Of a stretch of 64,000 nt of DNA, positions 35,755-43,540 are shown one piece after another. Positions within the stretch are counted from its first letter, which is position 1, and each line of letters begins with the position of its first letter. Source of the DNA: Rhodospirillum centenum SW. Lineage in GTDB: Bacteria; Pseudomonadota; Alphaproteobacteria; Azospirillales; Azospirillaceae. Both the position numbers and the translations under genes were made by a program. The notes under the pieces are model-generated. The model was not told the DNA's origin. It did not search any database and saw only the letters and a list, made by a program, of their open reading frames with translations. Where the stretch lies: positions 3,899,501 to 3,963,500 of the forward strand of contig NC_011420.2 of the NCBI RefSeq assembly GCF_000016185.1. Direction: 5' to 3'.

Positions 35755-35874
35755 CCTGCGTGCAGTCACGGGATTAAGCATGCAGTCGTCCGGGCGCCGG
35801 GCCGGGCCGGCCTCGTCGCCGCCCTTCTCCGGCCGCCGCGGACCAGTTGCTCCAGCCTTCCTGCGAGGTGACCC

Positions 35875-36039
35875 ATGTCCATGCTGATCCGGGGCGCCGA
35901 CGGCCGCCTCTACGCCATCGAGGCCGATTCCGCCGTCACGGTCGAAGAACCCGTCACGTCCGCCGAGCCTGTCGTCCTTGTCGGCCAGAGCGGCGGCGAG
36001 GGTGACTACTTCGGTGGCGCCATCGTCTGCGAGGCGTGA
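35875..36039 (+). CDS. candidate RiPP precursor peptide (54 aa)
   Basis: A 54-residue peptide too short for common ORF filters. It has GAGGTG four to five bases before the ATG at 35875. The N-terminal two thirds is acidic and Val/Ala/Glu-rich (a plausible leader, with VTVEEPVTSAEP); the C-terminus has a Gly-rich run GGEGDYFGG and ends in IVCEA with a single Cys third from the end. It lies 103 bases before ycaO and tfuA on the same strand. Position, size and composition are those of a RiPP precursor; cleavage and modification sites cannot be read. The ending C-x-A and internal GG recall trifolitoxin, but the rest of the peptide does not match. Confidence 0.7.
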   Translation: MSMLIRGADGRLYAIEADSAVTVEEPVTSAEPVVLVGQSGGEGDYFGGAIVCEA

Positions 36040-36102
36040 TCCCGGCTCGGTCGCGGCGGAACCACACGCCGCGACCGCCCGCCTGGCCGCCGCCGACCGC
36101 CT

Positions 36103-36117
36103 CCCCCCCCCCCCCCC
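36103..36117 (+). repeat. 15-base homopolymeric C tract between precursor and ycaO
   Basis: Fifteen consecutive C lie 25 bases before the ycaO start, in the gap after the precursor gene. The ycaO reading frame remains open through the tract upstream to 35978. Such runs are prone to slippage; the count may vary among cells or reflect sequencing error. Confidence 0.7.
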
Positions 36118-36142
36118 GCACGACGAAGCCGGAGCCGCCGCC

Positions 36143-37387
36143 ATGACCGGACTCCCCGCCGACAGTGCCGACCCGATCCTGCAGGCCGACGCCTGGCGCC
36201 GGATCGTCCCCGCCGAGGAGACGGTGGCGCGGCTGAAGCGCTTTCTGCCGATGTTCGGGATCACCCGTGTTGCCACCCTGACCGGGCTGGACACGGTCGG
36301 CATCCCGGTGGTGATGGTGAACCGGCCCAACTCGCGCTCCCTCGCCGTATCCCAGGGCAAGGGGGTGACGCTCGCGGCGGCCAAGGCGTCCGGCCTCATG
36401 GAATCCGTCGAGGCGTGGCACGCCGAGCGGATCGTGCAGCCGCTGAAGATCGGCTCCTTCGAGGATCTCTGCTACTCCCACGCGATGGTGGACCCCGACC
36501 GGCTGCCGCGCCTCAGCAGCAGCCGCTACACGCCCCATACCCAGATGCTCTGGATCGAGGGGCGCAGCCTGACCCGTGACCGCAGCGTCTGGGTCCCCTA
36601 TGAGATGGTCCACACCAACTACACGCTGCCGCTGCCGTCGGGCCATGGCTGCTTCCAGGCCAATACCAACGGCCTCGCCTCCGGCAACCACCCGCTGGAA
36701 GCGGTCATCCACGGCCTCTGCGAACTGATCGAGCGGGACGCCCTGACGCTCTGGCACCAGAAGCCGGAGGAGGCGCAGGACGAGGACCGCCTGGATCTGG
36801 AAACGGTGGCCGATCCGGTCTGCCGCGACCTGATCGGCCGGTTCGCCCGCGCCGGGGTCGAGGTCGGCGTCTGGGAGATCACCTCCGACATCGGCGTGCC
36901 GACCTTCCTGTGCCGCATCGTGCAGGCCGAGGGGGAGCACGCCACCGGGATCCGGCCGGCGATCGGCTGCGGCACCCATCTGGTGCGCGAGATCGCCCTG
37001 GCCCGGGCCCTGACCGAAGCGGCGCAGAGCCGGCTGACCTTCATCTCCGGCGCCCGCGACGACATGGCCCGGGTCGATTACGAACGGATGCTGGATCCTG
37101 CCCTCCAGCGCACCTGGCTGGCCCGCATCCGCCATGGCGCACCGATGCGCGACTTCAATGCGGTGCCGGTCTGGGGCGGGCGCTCCCTGCGGAACGACCT
37201 GGACGCGCTGCTGGCACGGCTGGACCGCGCCGGGATCGAGGAGCCGGTCGTCGTCGATCTGACCCGGCGCGAGCTGGGCATCCCCGTGGTCCGGGTGCTG
37301 GCGCCCGGGCTGGAGGGGGTGGACAGCTCGCCCGACTATGTCCTGGGCGCCCGCGGCCGCGCGGCCGCCGGGTACCGCCCACACTGA
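36143..37387 (+). CDS. YcaO-domain RiPP-modifying enzyme
   Basis: A 414-residue YcaO-domain ATPase. The ATP/Mg motifs are MESVEAWHAER (residues 86-96) and CELIERDALTLW (193-204), with later RALTEAAQSRL as the third motif. The C-terminus ends GYRPH and lacks the PxPxP ending of azoline-forming YcaO enzymes, which agrees with a TfuA-partnered type. YcaO with TfuA is linked to thioamidation of peptides and to trifolitoxin. The ATG at 36143 is chosen from CGGAG; a longer frame extends back to 35978 through the C tract but would overlap the precursor gene. Confidence 0.88.
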   Translation: MTGLPADSADPILQADAWRRIVPAEETVARLKRFLPMFGITRVATLTGLDTVGIPVVMVNRPNSRSLAVSQGKGVTLAAAKASGLMESVEAWHAERIVQPLKIGSFEDLCYSHAMVDPDRLPRLSSSRYTPHTQMLWIEGRSLTRDRSVWVPYEMVHTNYTLPLPSGHGCFQANTNGLASGNHPLEAVIHGLCELIERDALTLWHQKPEEAQDEDRLDLETVADPVCRDLIGRFARAGVEVGVWEITSDIGVPTFLCRIVQAEGEHATGIRPAIGCGTHLVREIALARALTEAAQSRLTFISGARDDMARVDYERMLDPALQRTWLARIRHGAPMRDFNAVPVWGGRSLRNDLDALLARLDRAGIEEPVVVDLTRRELGIPVVRVLAPGLEGVDSSPDYVLGARGRAAAGYRPH

Positions 37388-37433
37388 TCCGGCCCGCACC
37401 GGGACAGACACGCTCCGAAAGGGAGGACCGACC

Positions 37434-38177
37434 ATGTCCGACGCCATCGTCTTCCTCGGCCCCACGCTCGCCCTGGCCGATGCCCGCGAGATCCTGGCAG
37501 CGGACTACCGCCCGCCGGTCGCCCAGGGCGACGTGCTGCGGGCGGTGATGGACGGGGCGCGGGCGATCGGCATCGTGGACGGTTTCTTCGAGAACGTGCC
37601 GTCGGTCTGGCACAAGGAGATTCTGTTCGCCCTGACCAAGGGCGTGCAGGTCTACGGCAGCGCCAGCATGGGGGCGTTGCGGGCGGCGGAGCTGCACCCC
37701 TTCGGCATGCACGGCGTCGGCGCCGTGTTCGAAGCCTTCGCCGACAGCCGGCTGGAGGACGATGACGAGGTCGCGGTGACGCACGGCCCGGCGGAGATCG
37801 GGTATCCCATCCTGTCGGAAGCCATGGTGAACATCCGCCGCACCCTGTCCGATGCCTTCGGCCGCGGCATCATCGGCACGGGCACCCGGCGCCACCTGGA
37901 AGCCATGGCCAAGGCCCTGCCCTACAAGGAACGGACCTACGCCCGCCTGTTCCGCGATGCGGCCACCGCCGGCGTGAACCGGGCCGAGGTCGAGGCGCTG
38001 CGCGCGTGGCTGCCCACGGGCCGCGCCGACCAGAAGCGGGAGGATGCGGTCGCCATGCTGCGCACCATGCGCGCGGCGCTGGAGCGGCCCTGGACCCCGG
38101 CCACGGTCCTCTTCCCGTTCGAGCACACGACCCTGTTCGAGCGGGCCGCGCGGCCGATCCTGGGTGCAGCCGCATGA
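37434..38177 (+). CDS. TfuA-like protein
   Basis: A 247-residue protein with the TfuA core: IVFLGPTLALADAREIL at the N-terminus, then YRPPVAQGDVLRAV, IGIVDGFFENVPSVWHKEILFALTKGVQVYGSASMGALRAAEL and GVGAVFEAF. TfuA proteins accompany YcaO enzymes and are thought to assist thioamide formation. GGGAGG lies seven bases before the ATG. It follows ycaO by 46 bases and precedes the Crp-family gene, supporting one operon. Confidence 0.9.
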   Translation: MSDAIVFLGPTLALADAREILAADYRPPVAQGDVLRAVMDGARAIGIVDGFFENVPSVWHKEILFALTKGVQVYGSASMGALRAAELHPFGMHGVGAVFEAFADSRLEDDDEVAVTHGPAEIGYPILSEAMVNIRRTLSDAFGRGIIGTGTRRHLEAMAKALPYKERTYARLFRDAATAGVNRAEVEALRAWLPTGRADQKREDAVAMLRTMRAALERPWTPATVLFPFEHTTLFERAARPILGAAA

Positions 38178-38262
38178 CGTCTTGCGGTCGAAGGCCCCGC
38201 CAGCGGATGCTGGCGGGGCCGGACCGCCCGCCCCGCCGGAGGGGTCCGTTTCCGCGGCCAGC

Positions 38263-38970
38263 GTGACGCCCGTGCCCAGCGACACAAAGCGCATCGACAT
38301 CGCCGTGCTCCGGCGCAACCGACTGTTCGGCATCCTGGATGCTGCCGAGATGGAAGCGGTGCTGGCCTTCGCCCAGGTCCGCCGCTTCGCCCCGGACGAG
38401 CGCATCTTCACCAAGGGCGATCCGGGCGACTGCCTCTACGCCATCCTGCGCGGCCGGGTTGCCGTCCACACGGAATCGGAGGACGCCAAGGTGATGCTGC
38501 TGAACACGCTCGCCGCCGGCGAGGTGTTCGGAGAGATCGCCATGCTTGACGGCGGCGAGCGCACGGCCACCGTGACGGCCGCGGAACCGGCGGACCTGCT
38601 GCGCATCGACCGGCGGGACTTCCTGCCCTTCCTGGAGGCGCGGCCGAACCTCTGCATCCGGCTGATGACGGTGCTGTGCGAGCGCCTGCGCTGGACCAGC
38701 GCCATCATCGAGGACACGGTCTTCCTCAATGTCCCCCGGCGGCTGGCCAAGCGCATCCTGATGCTGGCGCAGAGTGAAGGCCGGCAGACGCCCGACGGCA
38801 TCCGTATCGCCACCTTCGTCTCCCAGGATGCCCTGGCGAAGATGCTGGGCGTATCGCGGGAGATCGTGAACAAGACCCTGAAGAGTTTCCAGGCCGACGG
38901 CGCCATCGCCTATCGCAGCGGCTACCTGATCGTCCACGACACGGCCTATCTGGAGAAGCTCGCCGGCTGA
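38263..38970 (+). CDS. Crp/Fnr family transcriptional regulator
   Basis: A 235-residue Crp-family regulator. The cyclic-nucleotide domain has GDPGDCLYAILRGRVAVH and FGEIAMLDGGERTATV with the Glu and Arg that bind cAMP in CRP. The C-terminal helix-turn-helix (about residues 185-215: SQDALAKMLGVSREIVNKTLK) retains the Arg-Glu pair of the CRP recognition helix, with Lys in place of the second Arg. Start is uncertain: GTG 38263 and GTG 38272 are plausible, and GTG 38164 would overlap tfuA. It probably binds the TGTGA-N6-TCACA site at 35735 and controls the cluster, responding to the neighbouring cyclase. Confidence 0.85.
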   Translation: MTPVPSDTKRIDIAVLRRNRLFGILDAAEMEAVLAFAQVRRFAPDERIFTKGDPGDCLYAILRGRVAVHTESEDAKVMLLNTLAAGEVFGEIAMLDGGERTATVTAAEPADLLRIDRRDFLPFLEARPNLCIRLMTVLCERLRWTSAIIEDTVFLNVPRRLAKRILMLAQSEGRQTPDGIRIATFVSQDALAKMLGVSREIVNKTLKSFQADGAIAYRSGYLIVHDTAYLEKLAG

Positions 38971-39061
38971 GCCGCGCCGCCGCGCATGAGAGGTAGATGC
39001 CTGCCCGTTCAGGGGATCATTAACCATTCTGGGTCGCAACTGGGGGCATGCACTGTCCCGG

Positions 39062-40825
39062 ATGCCCCCGATGACGCCCCCCATTCCCAGCGGCGCCGCC
39101 GCCCTCTATGCCCGTGCCTTCCATGAGGCGCGGGCGTTCAGGCCACATCTGGCCGCGGTGCTGCTGGTCGGCCTGCTGGGCCTGCCGATCACCCTGGTGC
39201 TGCCGATCCCGGTCACCCTGGTGGTGGACCATGTGCTGGCCGGCCATCCGGTCCCGGGCTGGCTGGCCGGACTGGTCCCGGCCGCCGTGGCGGCGGCACC
39301 CGACCGGCTGCTGCGGCTGGCGGTCCTGGCCGGGGCCTGTCTTGCCCTGCTTTCCGCCGCCCACCACTATCTGGACTGGATGCTGCGCGACTGGCTGGCC
39401 GAACGCATGGTGCTGGACTTCCGCGGCCGGCTGCTGCGGCAGGGCCTGACCCTGCCGGGCGGGGCCTTCGAGCGCGGCAGCCAGGAATCGGCCCACCGCA
39501 TCCAGCACGATGCGCCGGCCCTGCAATGGACGGCGCTCTACGGCATCATCCCGATGGCGGTGGCGCTGGTCTCCCTGGCCGGCGTGCTGGCCGTCACGGC
39601 GCGGATCGACGCCGCTCTGGCGGGGGTGGCGCTGGCGACCGCGGTGCCCGTGATCGTGCTGATCCATCTCAGCCAGACCCGGCTGCGCGGCCGCTGGACA
39701 ACGGTGAAGGACGGGGAGGGGGCAGCCTTCGCCGTGGCGCAGGAGACGCTGGCCGCCAGCCGGCTGGTTGCCGCCTTCGGGCGGGAGGAAGCGGAGACGG
39801 AGCGTTTCCTGACGACGGCCGGGACCGCCTTCCGGCAGCGCCAGCGGGTGATCCGGGTGGAGGGACTGCTGACCGTCTCCCTCGGTCTCGCCTCGGGCCT
39901 GGGCACGACGGCCATCCTCTATCTCGGCGCCCGCGGCGTGCAGGCGGGCAGCCTCAGCCTGGGCGAACTGCTCCTGGTCATGGGCTATCTGGCCCAGCTC
40001 TACGCGCCGCTGCAGCAGATCGGCAGCCACATCACGGGGCAGCAGCGCGCGCTCGTCAGCGCCGCCCGCGCCTTCGCGCTGATGGATGCGGTGCCGGCCG
40101 TGACCGACGCGCCCGACGCCGAACCGCTGGCCCGCGCCCGCGGCCATCTCCGGCTGGAGGGGGTCGGTTTCCGCTACGACCCGCGCACCCCGGTGCTGGC
40201 CGGCGTCGGGCTGGACATCCCGGCGGGGACCTGCGTCGGCATCGTCGGCCGGACCGGGGCGGGCAAGTCCACCCTGGTGAACCTGCTGATGCGCCAGATC
40301 GACCCGACGGAGGGGCGCATCCTGCTGGACGGGCACGATCTCCGTCACATCCGCCTGCGTGACCTCCGCCGCCAGTTCGCCGTCGTGCCGCAGGACCCGA
40401 CCCTGTTCTCCACCAGCATCGCCGCGAACATCGCCTACGGCGATCCCGATGCCCCGATCGGGCGCATCATCGCCGCCGCGAAGCAGGCGGCCGCGCACGA
40501 CTTCATCATGGCCCTGCCGGACGGCTATGCCACGCGGGTGGGGGAACGGGGGACGCGGCTGTCGGGCGGGGAACGCCAGCGCATCGCCATCGCCCGCGCC
40601 TTCCTGATGGACGCGCCGGTGCTGGTGCTGGACGAACCGACCAGCGCCATCGACGCCACGACGGAGGCGGAGATCCTGGAAAGCCTGGACCGGCTGATGC
40701 GGGACCGCACCACCTTCGTCATCGCCCACCGGCTGGCGACCCTGCGCCGTGCCGATCTGGTGCTGCGGGTGGAAGGCGGCCGCGTCGTCCCCGATGCCGC
40801 CGATCCGCTGCGGCTGGTATCCTGA
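39062..40825 (+). CDS. ABC exporter with fused membrane and ATPase domains
   Basis: A 587-residue half-transporter. Hydrophobic segments at about residues 25-50, 60-90, 150-185 and 255-275 form the exporter membrane domain; the ATPase has Walker A GRTGAGKST (about 397-405), LSGGERQRIAIARA (about 500-513) and Walker B VLVLDEPTSAID. It lacks an N-terminal C39 peptidase, so the leader must be cut by another protease if this exports the peptide. It follows the Crp gene by 91 bases. Export or self-protection for the RiPP product is inferred. Confidence 0.88.
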   Translation: MPPMTPPIPSGAAALYARAFHEARAFRPHLAAVLLVGLLGLPITLVLPIPVTLVVDHVLAGHPVPGWLAGLVPAAVAAAPDRLLRLAVLAGACLALLSAAHHYLDWMLRDWLAERMVLDFRGRLLRQGLTLPGGAFERGSQESAHRIQHDAPALQWTALYGIIPMAVALVSLAGVLAVTARIDAALAGVALATAVPVIVLIHLSQTRLRGRWTTVKDGEGAAFAVAQETLAASRLVAAFGREEAETERFLTTAGTAFRQRQRVIRVEGLLTVSLGLASGLGTTAILYLGARGVQAGSLSLGELLLVMGYLAQLYAPLQQIGSHITGQQRALVSAARAFALMDAVPAVTDAPDAEPLARARGHLRLEGVGFRYDPRTPVLAGVGLDIPAGTCVGIVGRTGAGKSTLVNLLMRQIDPTEGRILLDGHDLRHIRLRDLRRQFAVVPQDPTLFSTSIAANIAYGDPDAPIGRIIAAAKQAAAHDFIMALPDGYATRVGERGTRLSGGERQRIAIARAFLMDAPVLVLDEPTSAIDATTEAEILESLDRLMRDRTTFVIAHRLATLRRADLVLRVEGGRVVPDAADPLRLVS

Positions 40826-40847
40826 CCACCGGGCCGGGGCGGACAGG

Positions 40848-41792
40848 CTAATAATCGACCAGATAGCCCACCAGCTTCGGCCCCAGCTCGTCGGTCAGGC
40901 GGCGGGGCAGACGGCGCCAGACCTGCTGCGCCAGCATGTAGCGGGTCTGGAGCAGGCGGCCGGCCCCGACCAGCCGGAGGGGAACCGGCACCGCCCCCCA
41001 CTTGCGCTTGAAGCGGAAGGTGCCCCCGCCCATGGGCGAGCGGCCGAGATCGACCGTGCGCACCCTGTCCACCAGACACTCGCAGAGCAGGTGCCAGATC
41101 AGCAGGTCGCCCGGCGCCTCCGCCGCGGCGCGCCGGTCGGTGGCGATCCAGGGCACCCAGCGCAGATCGCCGTCCGGCACGACGACCATGCCGGCCAGAT
41201 CATGGCCGGCGGCCTCCGCCAGCAGAATCTCCGCCCGCGTCTCCCGCACCAGCGTCTGCACCAGGGTCGGCGGCAGCATCGGCGCGCCATGGCGGGCCAG
41301 CGTGCCGGCCAGCAGCACGGTGAAACGGCGGACCATCTCGGGATCGCGCCCCTGCTGCACCTGGATGCCCGCCTTCTCGGCCCGGCGGACCCGGTTGCGG
41401 CAGACCGGGGGGATCAGGTGGCTCCACAGCGTATCGGCATCCACCCCGACAAGCGAGGCGCGCAGCGTGACCGGGTCACCGACGGACGGCGGCGGGGCAT
41501 CGGGGTCCAGCACACGGATCAGGTGGCGCCGCGGCCCCGCCTCCTGGGCCAGCCGTTCCGCCGCCGCCGGGGTCATGTCGGTGTAACTGAGGAACGGCAG
41601 GTAGGACAGCACGCGGCCGCCGGTCAGGGCCGGCACGGTCAGGAAGGCCCCGTCCTGCTCCCAGCCGAACTCGGCCGCCACCACCTCGCGCCACAGCGCG
41701 CACAGGCCGGGGCTGAGCGGCCGCGGATCGATCGGGGCCATAGCCATCGGAGCCCGGCCGGAGAAGGGAAACGCCGCAGGGTTTTCCACCAT
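40848..41792 (-). CDS. GNAT/FemAB-like acyltransferase
   Basis: A 314-residue protein matching the BioF2/FemAB-like acetyltransferase pattern: CRNRVRRAEKAGIQVQQGRD in the middle, then AAGHDLAGMVVVPDGD, WIATDRRA, LLIWHLLCECLVDRVRTVDLGRSPMGGGTFRFKRKWGAVPVPL. Such enzymes transfer acyl or aminoacyl groups and also occur in polysaccharide loci. It converges on the ABC gene with 22 bases between them, so its link to the RiPP cluster is uncertain. ATG 41792 is the longest start; ATG 41747 is possible. Confidence 0.7.
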   Translation of the reverse strand: MVENPAAFPFSGRAPMAMAPIDPRPLSPGLCALWREVVAAEFGWEQDGAFLTVPALTGGRVLSYLPFLSYTDMTPAAAERLAQEAGPRRHLIRVLDPDAPPPSVGDPVTLRASLVGVDADTLWSHLIPPVCRNRVRRAEKAGIQVQQGRDPEMVRRFTVLLAGTLARHGAPMLPPTLVQTLVRETRAEILLAEAAGHDLAGMVVVPDGDLRWVPWIATDRRAAAEAPGDLLIWHLLCECLVDRVRTVDLGRSPMGGGTFRFKRKWGAVPVPLRLVGAGRLLQTRYMLAQQVWRRLPRRLTDELGPKLVGYLVDY

Positions 41793-41895
41793 GAGGTCAT
41801 GGTAATGCAGCGGATGCCGCGGGGGAACGGGTCCGGGCGGGCGGCGCCCCCCTGTCCGGCGCTGCCTGTCCGCACGGTGGTGGCGGCACTGCGGG

Positions 41896-42072
41896 TCAGC
41901 CGCGCCCGTCCAGCCAGATCCAGGTCCAGGACACCAGGGCGATGCCGCCGAGCAGCAGCACGACGATCCCCAGCGCCCGCAGGAACTGCGCCAGCTCCCC
42001 CTGTTTCCAGGCGCTGCGGGCCAGCAGCGCCAGATAGAGGGCGATCGTGCCCAGAACGGCCTTCAGCAGCAT
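41896..42072 (-). CDS. small membrane protein at the end of a six-gene operon
   Basis: A 58-residue protein below usual ORF cut-offs. Two hydrophobic segments are visible (LLKAVLGTIALYLALLA and LGIVVLLLGGIALVSWTWIWL), joined by a short charged loop, so it is probably a two-span inner-membrane protein. AGGGGG lies ten bases before the ATG, and the gene starts 15 bases after the stop of the next one. Function unknown; it ends the leftward operon. Confidence 0.6.
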   Translation of the reverse strand: MLLKAVLGTIALYLALLARSAWKQGELAQFLRALGIVVLLLGGIALVSWTWIWLDGRG

Positions 42073-42087
42073 GGAACGACAGCCCCC

Positions 42088-42603
42088 TCAGAAGCGGGCC
42101 GACCTCTCCACCTGAAGGACCCGGAAGCCCTGACTGCCGAGGAACTTCAGCTCGGCGCGGCGGCGCACATCCCGCTCGGTGGCCGCGGACACGACATAGC
42201 GCCGGCCCCGCGCCCAGGACAACCTGTATTCCTCGTCCCCCACGTCGCGGAACTGGGTGTCGTTGGAGACCACCAGCTCCCACAGGGTCTGACCGGGCTG
42301 CATCACCCGCTCCATCACGTAGATCCGGTCCTTGGCGCGCTCGCGCAGGCGCTGCAGCTCCTCGTCCAGCGCCGCCTTCTCGGCCTTCTGATGCTCGATG
42401 CGGATGCCCACGCGGCCGATCTGGTCGGCCGTGTCCTTGATCTGCCCCTCCAGCCGCTGCTTCGCCCGCGCCAGCTCCACCGGCCGCGCCGCCAGCACCC
42501 GCAGTTCCTCGTTCGAGCGGCCGTAGGCGCGGTTGGCCTGGACCATCTTCACGGCGGCGACATAGATGGCGGCCAGCGCCGCGCCCAACAGCAGGAGTTC
42601 CAT
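42088..42603 (-). CDS. membrane-anchored coiled-coil protein of unknown function
   Basis: A 171-residue protein. Residues 1-20 are a membrane helix (MELLLLGAALAAIYVAAVKMV), followed by a long Lys/Arg/Glu-rich coiled coil (about 25-100: ELARAKQRLEGQIKDTADQIGRVGIRIEHQKAEKAALDEELQRL) and a C-terminal globular part with alternating strands. Orientation is probably N-terminus in or short outside. Its ATG overlaps the stop of the upstream gene by one base (TGATG). I do not recognise a family. Confidence 0.6.
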   Translation of the reverse strand: MELLLLGAALAAIYVAAVKMVQANRAYGRSNEELRVLAARPVELARAKQRLEGQIKDTADQIGRVGIRIEHQKAEKAALDEELQRLRERAKDRIYVMERVMQPGQTLWELVVSNDTQFRDVGDEEYRLSWARGRRYVVSAATERDVRRRAELKFLGSQGFRVLQVERSARF

Positions 42604-43178
42604 CACGTCGGCTCCGCGAAGCCGGGAATCGAGGCGTTCAGGAAGCGGGTGATGACATAGCCGTAACGGACGGGGAACACCCGCCCGGCCAGTTGCAGCG
42701 CCTCCTGCGGCGACGGAGCCCAGATGCGGGCGATGTTGCGGCGGCTCCAGACCCGCGGCTCGGTCTGCGTTGCCGCCGGGCCCTGGTTCATCGCCGCCGG
42801 GCTCAGCAGGATCTCCACGTCGAAGGCGGCGTTGCCACTGCCGGGTGTGCCGACCTCGTGGATGATCTCGAAGGTGTCCTGGGCGGCGATGGTGCAGGTC
42901 CGGCGGGCCTGCGTCGTCTCGATCACCAGGGCGGCCTCCTCCGCCTCCAGAACCCGCAGGTCGGCCTGGACCTCTGCCAGCCGCGCTTCCAGACCGGCGC
43001 ACTGTCCTTCCAGGTCCTTCGCCATGCCGCGCAGGCGCAGGCCCTTGCGCCGCGTGTGCGTCGCCGCCGCCGCCTTCATCGCATAGGCGATGACCAGCAG
43101 CACCACCGCGGCCAGCAGCGAGCTGGCCGCGAATGCCATGGAATCGGTGATGACCATGCCGCCCATGGGGCCGCTCAC
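42603..43178 (-). CDS. membrane coiled-coil protein, paralogue-like partner
   Basis: A 191-residue protein built like its neighbour: one N-terminal membrane helix (FAASSLLAAVVLLVIAYAM), a coiled coil (residues about 50-85) and a C-terminal beta-rich region (RVWSRRNIARIWAPS, VRYGYVITRFLNASIPGF). GTG 43178 overlaps the upstream stop by four bases (GTGA); ATG 43166 is an alternative. The similar architecture of the two proteins suggests they form a heterocomplex at the inner membrane. Function unknown. Confidence 0.6.
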   Translation of the reverse strand: MSGPMGGMVITDSMAFAASSLLAAVVLLVIAYAMKAAAATHTRRKGLRLRGMAKDLEGQCAGLEARLAEVQADLRVLEAEEAALVIETTQARRTCTIAAQDTFEIIHEVGTPGSGNAAFDVEILLSPAAMNQGPAATQTEPRVWSRRNIARIWAPSPQEALQLAGRVFPVRYGYVITRFLNASIPGFAEPT

Positions 43179-43540
43179 CCCAGGACGGACGGGGCGCGGC
43201 GGGCGGGCCGCGGCTTTGCCGCCGGCTCGTCCATGTAGATCACCAGATTGACCGAGCCACCGATGACCTGGACGAACTTGCGCCCCGAGGCGGGCAGGCG
43301 GATGCGGCGGTCGATGCAGTAGTTGACCAGCGACGCCGCCAGTTCCGCCGCGGTGCGGCGGATCGTGGTGCGCGCGCCGTAATCGTCCTCGACCAGCAGG
43401 GTGGCGGCGACCGGATCATCCTCCAGCTCCATCCCGAGGAGCTGGCCGCTGGGCAGGGGCTGACGCTGGCGGCGCATCAGGTCGAGCACCGCCTGCATCA
43501 CCTCCCGCTCGCTGAAGCTGAGGGTCCGCATTTCCTTCAC
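43175..43540 (-). CDS. unrecognised small cytosolic protein
   Basis: A 121-residue soluble protein: an N-terminal helix (SEREVMQAVLDLMRRQRQPL), a strand region (LLVEDDYGARTTIRRTAAELAASLVNYCIDRRIRLP) and a VQVIGGSVNLVIYMDEP strand near the end. The start is GTG 43540 with GGGAGA seven bases upstream and a GTGA overlap with the gene before. No family recognised; its place in a tightly coupled operon suggests a partner role. Confidence 0.55.
   Translation of the reverse strand: MKEMRTLSFSEREVMQAVLDLMRRQRQPLPSGQLLGMELEDDPVAATLLVEDDYGARTTIRRTAAELAASLVNYCIDRRIRLPASGRKFVQVIGGSVNLVIYMDEPAAKPRPARRAPSVLG

Noticed and set aside
36143-41792. Lasso-peptide, lanthipeptide or azoline-forming RiPP cluster
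   Set aside because: No lasso cyclase pair, no LanM/LanC, and YcaO lacks the PxPxP end; the TfuA partner favours thioamidation instead.
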